Source: JADJOM01 sp046327715 (GTDB lineage Bacteria; Gemmatimonadota; Gemmatimonadetes; Gemmatimonadales; GWC2-71-9). From it: 64,000 bases of DNA. This document shows positions 25,871 through 34,930 of this stretch, in pieces. The translations under genes and the position numbers were made by a program. Each line of letters starts with the position of its first letter. Position 1 is the stretch's first letter. The notes under the pieces are model-generated. The model was not told where the DNA came from. It worked only from the letters and a program-made list of their open reading frames with translations, and did no database searches. Location of the stretch: assembly GCA_046327715.1 (NCBI GenBank), contig JAXLXY010000005.1, forward strand, positions 186,001 through 250,000, read 5' to 3'.

Positions 25871-26784
25871 TGCGCCCCGTCCTCAAGCGGGCGCTCGAGA
25901 CGGCGCTCCTCGGGACGGGCCTCGGCGCTATCGGGCGACTCCGCCACCGCCGTCGTCGGCTGGTCCTGGCCTACCACAACATCGTCCCCACCGGCGCTGC
26001 CCCGGCCGCGGACGCGTCACTCCACCTTGCCCAGGACCGCTTCGCCCGCCACCTCGACCTGCTCCGCGACCAGGCCGAGGTGCTTCCCCTGGTTGACCTG
26101 CTGCGCGAGGGGCCGGGAGAGGTGTCGGACCGTCCGCGGGTGGCGATCACCTTCGATGACGCGTATCAGGGTGCGCTTTCGGCCGGGCTCACCGAACTGC
26201 AGCGGCGGGGACTGCCGGCAACCGTCTTCGTGGCGCCGGCCTTCGTGGGCGGGCATGGCTTCTGGTGGGACGAGCTGCCGGAAGGAGACGGCGCCGGGCA
26301 GTTTCGCGACCGCGCGTTGCGAGACTGGCACGGGCAGGACGCGCGCATCCGGCAGGCGGTGGCCGTCACCGGCGGGCGCATCGTCCCGGCGCCGGCGCAT
26401 GCCCGCTGCGTCACGGAGTCGCAGCTCGCCGCCGCGTTGGACTACCCTGGGCTGCACCTGGGCTCGCATACCTGGAGTCATCCCAACCTGGCCGCCCTGG
26501 ATGAGGGCGCGCTGGCCAATGAGCTCACCCGCCCGCGCGAGTGGCTGCAGCGCTACGGGGCGCGCGTCCTGCCCGTGATCAGCTACCCGTACGGCCTCAG
26601 CTCTCCCGGCGTGGAGCGTGCGGCCGCGGCGGCAGGCTACACTCACGGCCTCCGGGTCACGGGCGGCTGGATGCCGCCCCCGACGGGACGCGCCACTCCG
26701 TATGCCCTCCCGCGGCTCAACGTGCCCGCCGGCCTGACGCCGGAGGGCTTTCGGTTGCGACTGGCGGGGTGGTTCTGCTCGTGA
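25870..26784 (+). CDS. Polysaccharide deacetylase (NodB fold)
   Basis: 304 residues. Motif 1 ITFDDAYQGAL holds the catalytic and metal aspartates; motif 2 is GSHTWSHPNL with both metal histidines; ISYPYG is motif 3. An N-terminal segment (LVLAYHNIVP) is typical of the YadE-like subgroup. A longer insertion separates motifs 1 and 2 (residues about 125-185). It starts at ATG 25870, sharing a base with the ligase stop (TGATG), and overlaps the next start by four bases. It should N- or O-deacetylate the growing glycan. No cleavable signal is clear, only a short N-terminal hydrophobic stretch. Confidence 0.88.
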   Translation: MRPVLKRALETALLGTGLGAIGRLRHRRRRLVLAYHNIVPTGAAPAADASLHLAQDRFARHLDLLRDQAEVLPLVDLLREGPGEVSDRPRVAITFDDAYQGALSAGLTELQRRGLPATVFVAPAFVGGHGFWWDELPEGDGAGQFRDRALRDWHGQDARIRQAVAVTGGRIVPAPAHARCVTESQLAAALDYPGLHLGSHTWSHPNLAALDEGALANELTRPREWLQRYGARVLPVISYPYGLSSPGVERAAAAAGYTHGLRVTGGWMPPPTGRATPYALPRLNVPAGLTPEGFRLRLAGWFCS

Positions 26785-27926
26785 CCGGGACGCCGCAGCG
26801 GGTGCGGGTACTGCACGTGGCCCTGGACCTCCACGCGGGTGGCCTGGAGCGCCTGGTCGCCGACCTGATCCGGCGCGGGGACCACAGCCGCTTCGAGTAT
26901 CACCTGCTGGTCCTGCGCTTCCTGGGACGGTTCGGGGAGGGGCTGCACCCCTACGCCACCCTCCACGTGGCCCGGCCGATGGGGCGGCTCTCCATGCTGC
27001 ATCCGGCGGCGCTGCGGCGGCAGATCGAGGCGATCGCTCCCGACGTCATCCACACCCACAGCGGTGTCTGGTACAAGGTGGCACGGGCCATCCGTGGTCT
27101 CGGGCGGCCACCGCTGGTGCACACCGACCATGGGCGGGAACGGCCCGATCCCTGGCAGGACCGGCTGGTCGACTGGATTGCCAGCCACCGGACCGCGGCC
27201 GTCGTCGCGGTCTCCGACGTCCTGGCGGAGCAGCTCCGGCGCACGGTGGTGGCCTGTCCAGAGCGGGTGCGTACCATCCTCAACGGCGTCGATACCGAGG
27301 AATACGCGCCCCGTCCGGATGACGGCGCGCTGCGGGGGGAGCTGGGCCTCGCACCCGAGGTGCCGATCATCGGCAGCATCGGCCGGCTCGAGCCGATCAA
27401 GGGCTACGATCTGATGGTGGAGGCCTTCGCGCTGCTCGCCCGCGAGGCGGGGACGCGCGGCCCCGCGCCGGCGCTGGTGATCGCGGGTGAGGGCGGTGAG
27501 CAGGAGCGCCTCGCCGCCCGCGTCGCCGAGTTGGGCCTGGGCCACCGGGTGTTCCTGCTGGGGTGGCGGAGCGATCCCGACCGGTTGTACCGGGCGTTCA
27601 CGGTCTTCGCGATGACCTCGCGCAGCGAAGGGACGTCGGTCAGCCTGCTCGAAGCCATGAGCTCCGGCTGCTGCCCGGTGGTCACGCCCGTGGGCGGGAA
27701 TGGCGTGGTGCTGGGGCCGGCGCTGCAGCACCGGATGGTCGCGGGCCTGGCCCCGGAGGACATCGCGGCGGGCTGGCGCGCCGCCCTCGCGGATCCGGCG
27801 GCCCGCGCCACCGACGCCCGGGCCGGCCGGGCGCGTGTGGAAGAGGCGTTCAGCCTGGCGGCCATGACGCGGGCCTACGAGGCGCTCTACAACGGCGTCC
27901 GGTCGGTGTCGTCGCCCAGCCCCTGA
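26781..27926 (+). CDS. Glycosyltransferase family 4 (GT-B fold)
   Basis: 381 residues. The N-terminal half has the acceptor-side pattern VLHVALDLHAGGLERLVADLIRRGDHSRF, and HTHSGVWYKVARA. The C-terminal half has the donor domain: ILNGVDTEEYAP, GSIGRLEPIKGYDLMVEAFALL, VIAGEGGEQERL, FLLGWRSDPDRLY and the E-x7-E region SRSEGTSVSLLEAMSSGC. It should transfer a sugar from an NDP-sugar to a lipid-linked acceptor in the cytoplasm. GTG start overlaps the deacetylase stop by four bases. Its 3' end overlaps the convergent acetyltransferase gene by 40 bases. Confidence 0.9.
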   Translation: MTGTPQRVRVLHVALDLHAGGLERLVADLIRRGDHSRFEYHLLVLRFLGRFGEGLHPYATLHVARPMGRLSMLHPAALRRQIEAIAPDVIHTHSGVWYKVARAIRGLGRPPLVHTDHGRERPDPWQDRLVDWIASHRTAAVVAVSDVLAEQLRRTVVACPERVRTILNGVDTEEYAPRPDDGALRGELGLAPEVPIIGSIGRLEPIKGYDLMVEAFALLAREAGTRGPAPALVIAGEGGEQERLAARVAELGLGHRVFLLGWRSDPDRLYRAFTVFAMTSRSEGTSVSLLEAMSSGCCPVVTPVGGNGVVLGPALQHRMVAGLAPEDIAAGWRAALADPAARATDARAGRARVEEAFSLAAMTRAYEALYNGVRSVSSPSP

Positions 27927-28510
27927 CGCTCGGCCGAGAACCCGCCCAGCAGGTAGGCGTCACCATCGGCCACGGCGCGAACCAGCTCCTGGCGCTTCGC
28001 CTCATCGAGGAACCGCTCATCGTACGCCAGGTAGGCGAAGCCGGGCCGGGTGGCCATCCGCTGTCGGTGTTTCTCGAGATACTCATCCAGGCTGCAGATG
28101 ACGCGGGCCGGGCTCCCGGCGCAGACCGTGTTCGGCGGCAGGGACCGGGAAACGACCGAGCCCGCCCCGACCACTGTCCGCGGCCCGATCTCCACCCCAG
28201 CGAGGATGATGCTCCGGGCCCCGATGTGGCAGGATTCGTGGATGACGACCCGGCCGATGCGCGCCGCGTCGAGGTACTCGTCCATCTGGGCGTCGTGCGC
28301 CAGGATCATGCACTCGGGGCCGAACCCCGTGTAGTCCCCGATGCTGATCAGGAAGCAGTGACTGGTGTCGATCGACGTCGAGGCCGGCAGCAACACCCCG
28401 CGGCCGATGTGCATCCCCTTGGCGCGGAGCGAGGCCCAGCGCCGGTGCAGCCGGGCCACTTCCAGGCGGGCCCGGGCGCCACGCAGGAGCCGCCAGACGA
28501 TCCCGAGCAT
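27887..28510 (-). CDS. Hexapeptide-repeat acyltransferase (LbH family)
   Basis: 207 residues. A left-handed beta-helix is visible from residue 34 to about 135: MHIGRGVLLPASTSID, ISIGDYTGFGPECMILAHDAQ, RVVIHESCHIGARSIILAGVEIGPRTVVGAGSVVSRSLPPNTVCAGSPARVI. The spacing of I/V residues and the final AGSPARVI are typical of WbbJ/LacA-type O-acetyltransferases that use acetyl-CoA. The last 70 residues are helical and polar. It is the last gene of the minus-strand flippase operon and probably O-acetylates the polysaccharide, opposing the deacetylases encoded around it. Confidence 0.85.
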   Translation of the reverse strand: MLGIVWRLLRGARARLEVARLHRRWASLRAKGMHIGRGVLLPASTSIDTSHCFLISIGDYTGFGPECMILAHDAQMDEYLDAARIGRVVIHESCHIGARSIILAGVEIGPRTVVGAGSVVSRSLPPNTVCAGSPARVICSLDEYLEKHRQRMATRPGFAYLAYDERFLDEAKRQELVRAVADGDAYLLGGFSAERQGLGDDTDRTPL

Positions 28511-28511
28511 G

Positions 28512-29543
28512 TCAGGCTCCCTTGCGCAGGACGAGGGTCTTCAGGTGTTCAATGCGGGCCGTGCACTGGAGCACGTGCGGCAGCGACTCGGGCAGGTCGA
28601 ACCGCAGGATCCGGAACGGGCCCTCCGGGCCGGCGCGGAAACGGGCCGGGGTGGCATAGCCCGGATCGCCCACCACCGCGCCGAGGAGGCCCAGCCGCGA
28701 GAGGATGGCGATCTCGCGGGCGCCGAAGTCCTCCGGGCCGCCATTCGGGTAGCAGTACACCGGCATCGGCCGGCGCACCTCCGCCTGCAGCCGGGTCCAG
28801 GACCCCGCCAGTTCCTCGGCAACCACGGCGTCCGTGGTGCGTGAGAGGATGGGGTGGGTCACGGTGTGTGGGCCGAAGCGCATCCCGCCGCCTTCGCACC
28901 GCCGCGCCTGTTCCCAGCTCATCGGGGCGTAGGCCGGTGGTGCCGCCACCGGCAGCTCCACCTCCGCGTCCGCTGCGAGCCGCGCGATGGCCGCGTGCTT
29001 CTCGGCATCCGGCACCGACTTGCAGCGCACGGTGAAGTCCTCCTGGGCCGCGGCGCGGGCCGCGGGGGAGTCGAGCGTCCACGCCAGCCGCTGAGCGTTC
29101 AGGTCGACCCCGAGGGCGGCTCGCCGGGTCTGCTGGAAGACGAACTCGATCCGATCCCACCAGAACCAGAGCTGACGGTCGAGGAAGCCGGTCGTGACGA
29201 AGGTCGTCACCGGACAGTCGAACTCGGCGAAGACCGGCGCCCCGATCTCGGCCTGGTCGAGGTACCCGTCATCGATGGTGAAGACCACGGACTCACGCGG
29301 CACCTCGCCGCGGGCGAGCCCCTGGACCAGGGCCTCGAGATCGAGGAAGTGATAGCGATCCCGCCGAAGGCGGTCGAGGACCCGCCGCAGCACCGGTACC
29401 GGGTAGCCCTGGGACCCGCTCTCCGTCTCGCGGAAGCGGTGCAGCATGAACACGGTGGCACTTCCCGCGGTCACTGCCCGCAGGGGGCGGGTAATCAGCG
29501 GGGCAGTCAGGGCGGACAGCACGAGGCGCTTGACGATGGACAC
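28512..29543 (-). CDS. Polysaccharide deacetylase (NodB fold)
   Basis: 343 residues. Motif 1 FTIDDGYLDQ and motif 2 GPHTVTHPIL are intact, and CYPNGGPEDF serves as motif 3. The N-terminus (TVFMLHRFRETE) and a long insertion between the first two motifs (WFWWDRIEFVFQQTRRAAL...) place it in a larger subgroup common in EPS loci. GTG start; stop is one base from the acetyltransferase ATG region, so the two genes are tightly coupled. It probably acts on amino-sugar residues of the EPS in the cytoplasm or at the membrane, since no convincing signal peptide is present. Confidence 0.87.
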   Translation of the reverse strand: MSIVKRLVLSALTAPLITRPLRAVTAGSATVFMLHRFRETESGSQGYPVPVLRRVLDRLRRDRYHFLDLEALVQGLARGEVPRESVVFTIDDGYLDQAEIGAPVFAEFDCPVTTFVTTGFLDRQLWFWWDRIEFVFQQTRRAALGVDLNAQRLAWTLDSPAARAAAQEDFTVRCKSVPDAEKHAAIARLAADAEVELPVAAPPAYAPMSWEQARRCEGGGMRFGPHTVTHPILSRTTDAVVAEELAGSWTRLQAEVRRPMPVYCYPNGGPEDFGAREIAILSRLGLLGAVVGDPGYATPARFRAGPEGPFRILRFDLPESLPHVLQCTARIEHLKTLVLRKGA

Positions 29544-29553
29544 GCGGAGGCTC

Positions 29554-31011
29554 CTACACTGGGGAGGCGGGCCGGGGCAGCCCCAGCCGGTCGGCGAGCA
29601 ACTGGAAGAGGGGCTCCGCCTGGGCCCGCCGGCTCAGGTGGGCCACGCCGGTGGGGCGGCCCGGCCGGCTGCCCGCGCGAAAGGCCCGCACGCGCCCGGC
29701 CAGCACCCGGGCCATGCCATCCACGTCGTCGGGGGCTACCACGTCGACCCCGGACTGGTCCAACGCCTCGGCGGTGGCGGAACCGGGCTCGGCCAGCGCC
29801 AGCACCCATGCCTCGAATCGCAGGTATTCGTAGATCTTCGACGGGATCGCCAGATGGCTGTCCTGCGGAAGACTGACCAGCATCGTGGCGCCGGCCAGGA
29901 ACTCCATCGCCGCCTGCCGGGGTCGCGGCGGCCCGGTCGTGACGAAGGCCGAGATTCCCTCCTCCTGCGCGATGGTGCTCACCGGGACCCCGCCGTAGTT
30001 GTCCACGTTGCCGATCAGCTCGATGCCAAAGTCCGCGGGGAGGAGCCCCGATTCCCGGATCACCCGGGCGGCCGCCTGGAAGAGGGGGCGTGGATCCCGG
30101 TCGAGGTAGATCGTCCCGGCATAGGCGAGCACGAACCGCGGCCCCGGGCGTGGGGCGGGCATGGGGTCCTCGTCGTACCCGTTCATGACGGTCAGGATGC
30201 GCTCGGCGGCGGCCGGGTACCGTGCCTGCAATTCCCGCCGGGCGGCTGCCGTGTTGGTCACGACGAGCATTGCCTCGCGCACGGCCCGGGGTTCGAAGCG
30301 GCCCGCCATCCAGTACACGACCGGGCTGGCGAGATCCTCCGGCAGGCGATTCACCAGGCTCCACGGGTCGCGCATGTCCACCACCAGCGGAAGACCGGTG
30401 CGCCCGGCGAGGCGCCGGGCCGCCTCGTGCACCATGTGCGGCGGGCCACAACTGATGATGGCCCGGTGCAGCCCCGGCTGGACCAGGGGTCGCGCGAGGG
30501 TGGCCGCCGCAAGGCCCCAGTCGAGGTCGGCGAGATTGGTGCGCAGCGCAAAATACGCGCGGAGCCAATCCCGAGGTCGGCTCAGGCGCCACCGGACCTC
30601 GTCCCGCGCGTAGGAGCCGCCCCCCCTGGGGGCCCGAGGCGCTGGCGCGGGGTCCCCCGGGTCTGGCGGGGGTGCGGGGCGACGGGTGCCACGAACGCTG
30701 CGCGCGGCGCGGGCGGCGGCGTTCTCCAGGCGCTCCATCCAGTGGGTCCGGAGGGGAACGCCGAAGACGCGCGTGTCAGGCGGCAGCGCCGACAGCCGCG
30801 CCTGGTCCGGTGCGTCCAGGCTCGAGGGATGGACCGTCACGACATCGAGGCCCCAGCCCTGCTCCGCGGCGAGGTGGGCGAGCATCTGCCAGCGGAGCCC
30901 GCCCACGGACTGTCCCGGGGGGAAGTGAAAGCTGAGGAGCAGCAGGCGCGGACGCTCGGGCGGCGGGACCTCCGGCCCCGCGAGCCGGGGAGCCGCTGAC
31001 CAGTCCGTCAC
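29554..31011 (-). CDS. GT4-like glycosyltransferase
   Basis: About 485 residues from GTG 31011, which overlaps the sulfotransferase stop by four bases; a longer open frame upstream is only a shadow. The N-terminus reads LLLLSFHFPPGQSVGGLRWQMLAHLAA, the GT4 acceptor-side loop. A proline-rich linker around residues 95-120 is unusual. The donor domain has VVDMRDPWSLVNR, LTVMNGYDEDP, LAYAGTIYLDRDPRPLFQAA, and IPSKIYEYLRFEAWVLALAEPGSATAEAL. It should add one sugar to the EPS unit. Similar proteins are often called glycosyl transferase group 1. Confidence 0.85.
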   Translation of the reverse strand: MTDWSAAPRLAGPEVPPPERPRLLLLSFHFPPGQSVGGLRWQMLAHLAAEQGWGLDVVTVHPSSLDAPDQARLSALPPDTRVFGVPLRTHWMERLENAAARAARSVRGTRRPAPPPDPGDPAPAPRAPRGGGSYARDEVRWRLSRPRDWLRAYFALRTNLADLDWGLAAATLARPLVQPGLHRAIISCGPPHMVHEAARRLAGRTGLPLVVDMRDPWSLVNRLPEDLASPVVYWMAGRFEPRAVREAMLVVTNTAAARRELQARYPAAAERILTVMNGYDEDPMPAPRPGPRFVLAYAGTIYLDRDPRPLFQAAARVIRESGLLPADFGIELIGNVDNYGGVPVSTIAQEEGISAFVTTGPPRPRQAAMEFLAGATMLVSLPQDSHLAIPSKIYEYLRFEAWVLALAEPGSATAEALDQSGVDVVAPDDVDGMARVLAGRVRAFRAGSRPGRPTGVAHLSRRAQAEPLFQLLADRLGLPRPASPV

Positions 31012-31931
31012 CGTCGGGCCCCGAATCGCCGCGCCACGGCGGTGCGGAGGCGACGGAGCGTCCGCAGCACCTCCTCGCCGTACCCCCCCGAGGGCCGGCT
31101 GCCGTAGGTCTCGTAGCCCATCGCCGTCAGGACGCTCCACGCGCGCTTCTCGAATCCGATCCGCTGCCCCTCGGTGAGCCGCACCTTCCAGCGCCCGGCG
31201 TTGTCCTTGCGAGGCGGCTGGTTGAGCAGGGGCCAGAGGCCCTTCTTCTCCTCCGGGACCGAGCGGTCCACGTGCCGATGGTACTCCAGCATCGCCGGTG
31301 CCCACGCCACGCCAAGGAACCCGCACACCCGCTGCAACTGGCCGGCGGGGTCCTCGAGCAGGTCCTCGTAGCGGATCTCGAGGTAGCGCGACCCGAGCAC
31401 CACACCGAGGCGCCGCACCCACTCGACCTGTTCCCGCCAGCATTCGGCGCACTCGAACAGGTCCTGGATGCCGAAATCCTGCTGCTGCTGGGACAGGCAG
31501 GCGTCACGGCCATCGCGGATGATGTGGAGGATCCGGCACTCCGGGAACCAGCGGTGCAGGCGATCGATCCGCTCCATGTTGCCGGGGTCCTTGTCACCCC
31601 AGAGCCGCTTGCCCTGCGCGGCCGCGTACGCCATGTGGAAGGCGTCGATGATCCCGGGGTACCCGGGATACCGGCGCCCGGACAGGATGGCCTCGGCCTG
31701 AAGCGGCGTCTGCCACAGCCGGATCCGCTCCTCGCCCAGGAGGGCATCGACCAGGCGCCGCGCGTCCGCGTCGGTGGTCAGGTGCCCGAAGTCGGCCAGC
31801 CGGTCCTCGTACCGCGCCCACAGCCCGACCGTATCCAGCGGAATGGCGATCTCGGGGTGATTGTCGAGCATCAGGCGCAGCAGCGTCGTCCCGCTGCGCT
31901 GGAATCCCACCAGGAAGAAGGGCTCGGTCAC
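31008..31931 (-). CDS. PAPS-dependent sulfotransferase family protein
   Basis: 307 residues from GTG 31931. The 5'-phosphosulfate loop is FLVGFQRSGTTLLRLML near the N-terminus and the 3'-phosphate-binding region is HIIRDGRDACLSQ; both are required to bind PAPS. A late ...YEDLLEDPAGQLQRVCGFLGV segment is typical of the family. It should transfer sulfate to a hydroxyl or amino group of the glycan. It is linked by four-base overlaps to the flippase upstream and the GT downstream, so sulfation is built into this operon. A second sulfotransferase (39265) and PAPS-making genes (61286, 63136) share the window. Confidence 0.9.
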   Translation of the reverse strand: MTEPFFLVGFQRSGTTLLRLMLDNHPEIAIPLDTVGLWARYEDRLADFGHLTTDADARRLVDALLGEERIRLWQTPLQAEAILSGRRYPGYPGIIDAFHMAYAAAQGKRLWGDKDPGNMERIDRLHRWFPECRILHIIRDGRDACLSQQQQDFGIQDLFECAECWREQVEWVRRLGVVLGSRYLEIRYEDLLEDPAGQLQRVCGFLGVAWAPAMLEYHRHVDRSVPEEKKGLWPLLNQPPRKDNAGRWKVRLTEGQRIGFEKRAWSVLTAMGYETYGSRPSGGYGEEVLRTLRRLRTAVARRFGARR

Positions 31932-33433
31932 CGGCGCAGCTCTCCGACAAGGGCGCGGACTCCGGCGAGGCGCTCGCGGAAGCCCAGGATCAGGACCACG
32001 ACGTACGTCAGCGCGCCGACCCCCACCGCGGTGAAGAACTGGGTCGGGAGGCCGGTGCTCGCGGGCAGGAGGGCCCGCGTCGCGGCCACCATGGCCATCA
32101 TGGCGGTGGCGGCGATCATCGAGGGGCGGATGGCCTCGGCCAGTTCGATCATGCGCATGTCCGTCACCCGCTGGACCGCCCGCAGCATGGGCCAGGTCAC
32201 GAGGGGATAGCCGATGACCCACGCGCCGGCCACTCCCGCCAGCCCCCATCGGGAGCCGGCCATGAAGAGGGGGAGCAGGACGGCTACCCCGAGGAGGTTG
32301 TACCGCATGGCGCGCCCGGATTCCCCGACCGCCTGCAGGGCGTGGGGCAGGGTGGAGGTGAGGGAGCGGAAGGCGCCGTAGAAGGCCAGGATGGCGAGCG
32401 GGGCGATCGCCGGCCACCAGCGGTCCCCCATCACCACGACCACGAAGAGGTCGGCCACGCTGGCGAGGCCCATGGCCACGGGAAAAGTGAGCAGCGCCAG
32501 GCCCTCGGTGATCTTGAGGAGGTAGCGGCGCAGCTTGGGCCGGTCGTCCTGGACCGCCGAGAAGATGGCCGGCGTGACCTGCGAGACCAGCGCGCTGATC
32601 CGGTCCACCGGCAGGCTGGCGAGGGTCCAGGCATGCACGTACGACCCCAGGAGCACCTGTCCGAGTCGCTTGCCGACCACCGCGTTGTCGCCGTTGCTGT
32701 ACCCGTACCAGGCCAGGCGGGCGACCATGATGTGCGTCCCGAAGGTCACCGCCGACGAGACCTCCGACCACCGGGCCGGCCAGCCCAGGCGGTGCGGCTT
32801 CCAGTACACTGCGAGGGCCATGCTGAACACGCCACCCAGCACCATGCCGCCCATGAGGGACCAGTAGCTGCCACCCAGCAGGGCCAGCACCAGCATGCTG
32901 ATCCCCGAGACGGCCTGCTCGCTCGCATCCAGCGCCGCGACCCGCCGGAACTGCATGTCGCGGGACATGATGGACTTCGGCAGGACCTTGACGGCGGTGG
33001 TCACGAACAGGAAGCTCTGCAGGATGAGCGGGCCCGCGAGGGCCGGGGCGTGGAAGAACTGCGCCACCAGCGGGGCCGCCAGAAACGACAGTCCCCACAG
33101 CCCGATCCCGAGTGCGAGCGACATGCCACCCAGCGCCGAGATCTGGTCATCCGAGAGGTCACGGCGGCGGATGATGGCTGCGCCAAGACCGAACTCGTTG
33201 ACCAGCTGGACCAGGCCCACATAGAGCGCCGTGAACCCGTAAAGCCCGTAGTCGCCCGGGGTGAGGATCCGGGCGAGGACGATCGTGATGCTCCAGTTGA
33301 GGATCTGAGTGGCCCAGCGCAGGGCACCGGTCCAGGCGATGCCACGCAGGAGCGCGCGATCGAGCGGATCGCGCTCCGGCGGTGCCGCCGCTGGGGTTGC
33401 CGCGGCGGGTGCCACGTTCACGTCACTGCGCAC
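31928..33433 (-). CDS. Wzx-type polysaccharide flippase
   Basis: 501 residues with about fourteen membrane helices; MATE/MurJ-like polysaccharide transporter family. Recognisable phrases include ILNWSITIVLARILTPGDYGLYGFTALYVGLVQLVNEFGLGAAIIRR at the N-terminus and YSNGDNAVVGKRLGQVLLGSY. It should flip the undecaprenyl-linked repeat unit to the periplasm, where the Wzy-type protein acts. First gene of a five-gene minus-strand operon; a sigma-54 promoter lies 36-51 bases upstream. Confidence 0.9.
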   Translation of the reverse strand: MRSDVNVAPAAATPAAAPPERDPLDRALLRGIAWTGALRWATQILNWSITIVLARILTPGDYGLYGFTALYVGLVQLVNEFGLGAAIIRRRDLSDDQISALGGMSLALGIGLWGLSFLAAPLVAQFFHAPALAGPLILQSFLFVTTAVKVLPKSIMSRDMQFRRVAALDASEQAVSGISMLVLALLGGSYWSLMGGMVLGGVFSMALAVYWKPHRLGWPARWSEVSSAVTFGTHIMVARLAWYGYSNGDNAVVGKRLGQVLLGSYVHAWTLASLPVDRISALVSQVTPAIFSAVQDDRPKLRRYLLKITEGLALLTFPVAMGLASVADLFVVVVMGDRWWPAIAPLAILAFYGAFRSLTSTLPHALQAVGESGRAMRYNLLGVAVLLPLFMAGSRWGLAGVAGAWVIGYPLVTWPMLRAVQRVTDMRMIELAEAIRPSMIAATAMMAMVAATRALLPASTGLPTQFFTAVGVGALTYVVVLILGFRERLAGVRALVGELRR

Positions 33434-33468
33434 ACGGCTCCCGGGTCAGGATCAGAGGCGGCTAGCCC

Positions 33469-33484
33469 AGCAATTTCAGGGCCA
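33469..33484 (-). promoter_or_regulatory. Sigma-54 promoter of the flippase operon
   Basis: On the minus strand TGGCCCTGAAATTGCT matches TGGC, C6 and TTGCT at exact spacing. The predicted start near 33458 leaves a leader of about 24 bases before the start codon at 33433. This is one of the cleanest sites in the window. Confidence 0.6.
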
Positions 33485-33530
33485 CCTGGGTTCGGCCGGT
33501 GGGTCGAATGCCGACCGGGGCCACATCGAC

Positions 33531-33555
33531 TAAGATAATGCCGATCAATATCTTA
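33531..33555. promoter_or_regulatory. Perfect 7-base inverted repeat between divergent operons
   Basis: TAAGATA (33531-33537) and TATCTTA (33549-33555) are separated by 11 bases in an AT-rich patch. It lies about 50 bases upstream of the sigma-54 site of the flippase operon and about 120 bases upstream of the gene read to the right, so it could be an operator or two facing -10 elements (TAAGAT on both strands). Confidence 0.45.
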
Positions 33556-33572
33556 CGAGTAGCCTCCGAGGA

Positions 33573-33590
33573 CCCATCCCAGCGGATGGG
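33573..33590 (+). promoter_or_regulatory. Hairpin in the leader of the VpsJ-like gene
   Basis: CCCATCC, CAGC, GGATGGG: a perfect seven-pair stem with a four-base loop. No T-tract follows. It could be a leader structure of the transcript reading right from this region; function unknown. Confidence 0.3.
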
Positions 33591-33673
33591 CTGGCGCGAT
33601 GGCCCCGCGGCATTGTCCGTGCTCCAGCGGCCGGTGTTTCCGGTTCGTCACCTTTCTTCTGGACTCGACCCCT

Positions 33674-34930
33674 GTGGCAGCCTTCCCAGATCGTGTACTC
33701 CGCTCCCTGGCGGCCCGCTGGCGCACCCTCCTCGCCGCGCCGCTCTTCAACCCGCTGGGGCGCGGCGAGCTGGCCCGCGAGCGCGCCGGCGGCCACCCGG
33801 CGGATCCCGACCATCGTCCCCACCTCGAGGAGGCGGTCGCCTGGATCTGCCGGGCCCAGGACGCCACGCCGGATGACGGCATTGCCCGGGGCTACAGCGT
33901 CTTCTACAGCCCGTACTTCCAGGGCCAGGGGTGGCAGCCCTCCTACCCCGAGACCACGGGATACCTCATCCCCACGCTGCTCGAGGCGGCGCAGGAGCTC
34001 GGTCAGCCGGCCCTCGTGGACCGGGCGCTCCGCGCCGCTCGGTGGGAGATCGCGGTCCAGCTGGAGTCGGGGGCGGTGCAGGGCGGGGTCATCGGCGAGG
34101 GCCGGACCCCGGCCATCTTCAACACCGGGCAGGTCATGTTCGGCTGGCTGGCTGCCTTCGAGCAGACCGGCGATGGGGCGTTCGCCGACGCACTGCGCCG
34201 GGCGGGGCGCTACCTGGTGCATTCCATGGACAGCGAGGGGCAGTTCCGGCAGGGGGAATCGGACTTCGCACGGAAGGACGCCACGCTCTACAACGCGCGG
34301 GTGACGTGGGCCCTGGCCGAGGCCGGCAAGGCCCTGGGCGAGCCCTCCTTCGTCGACGCCGCGTCGCGGCACCTGCGCATGGTGGCCGGCCGGCAGCATC
34401 CCAACGGCTGGTTTCCGCAGTGCTGCCTGAGCGATCCCGATCGCCCCCTCCTGCACACCATCTCCTACACCGTGCGCGGCCTGCTCGAGGGAGGCCGCGT
34501 GCTCGAGGACGCCACCATCCTCGCTGCGGGGGTTCGCGCCGCCGAGGCGCTGCTGCCCCTCGTGCGGGCGGATGGGTTCCTGCCGGGCCGGTTCGCGGCC
34601 GACTGGTCGGGGGCCGTGGCGTGGAGCTGCCTGACCGGCGACGTGCAGGCCGCCAACAACTGGATGCGGCTGCACCTCATCACCGGCGAGACGCGCTGGC
34701 TCGAGCCGGTCCCGCGCGTGCTGGCCTACGTGAAGCGCACCCAGAACCGGAGCTCGGCCGATCCCGGGCTCCGGGGCGGGATCAAGGGCTCCGCGCCGAT
34801 GGATGGCGACTACGGCCGCCACGAGATCCTCAACTGGGCCACCAAGTACTTCGCCGATGCACTGATGCGGGACGGTCAGCTGGCGCGCGGCACCGCCCGG
34901 GACCGCATGACCGCCTACCGTCTGGCCTGA
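33674..34930 (+). CDS. Alpha-alpha toroid protein, VpsJ-like polysaccharide biosynthesis protein
   Basis: 418 residues from GTG 33674; the frame is open to ATG 33599 but the extra N-terminus is cysteine-rich and unlike a real start. The protein is a string of helix pairs with recurring W/Y-G motifs (YSVFYSPYFQGQGWQPSYPETTGYLIPTLLEAA, NTGQVMFGWLAAFE, NARVTWALAEAGKAL, GWFPQCCLSD, LHTISYTVRGLLEG, NWMRLHLITGE), which predicts an (alpha/alpha)6 barrel as in GH88/105-like and VpsJ-type proteins. Such proteins sit in EPS loci of Vibrio and others with unclear function; hydrolase or epimerase activity is possible. It overlaps the convergent GT gene by 16 bases. Confidence 0.65.
   Translation: MAAFPDRVLRSLAARWRTLLAAPLFNPLGRGELARERAGGHPADPDHRPHLEEAVAWICRAQDATPDDGIARGYSVFYSPYFQGQGWQPSYPETTGYLIPTLLEAAQELGQPALVDRALRAARWEIAVQLESGAVQGGVIGEGRTPAIFNTGQVMFGWLAAFEQTGDGAFADALRRAGRYLVHSMDSEGQFRQGESDFARKDATLYNARVTWALAEAGKALGEPSFVDAASRHLRMVAGRQHPNGWFPQCCLSDPDRPLLHTISYTVRGLLEGGRVLEDATILAAGVRAAEALLPLVRADGFLPGRFAADWSGAVAWSCLTGDVQAANNWMRLHLITGETRWLEPVPRVLAYVKRTQNRSSADPGLRGGIKGSAPMDGDYGRHEILNWATKYFADALMRDGQLARGTARDRMTAYRLA

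Noticed and set aside
31932..33098. Extended minus-strand frame upstream of the sulfotransferase
   Set aside because: It lies in another frame over the flippase gene; the GTG at 31931 with a four-base overlap is the natural start.
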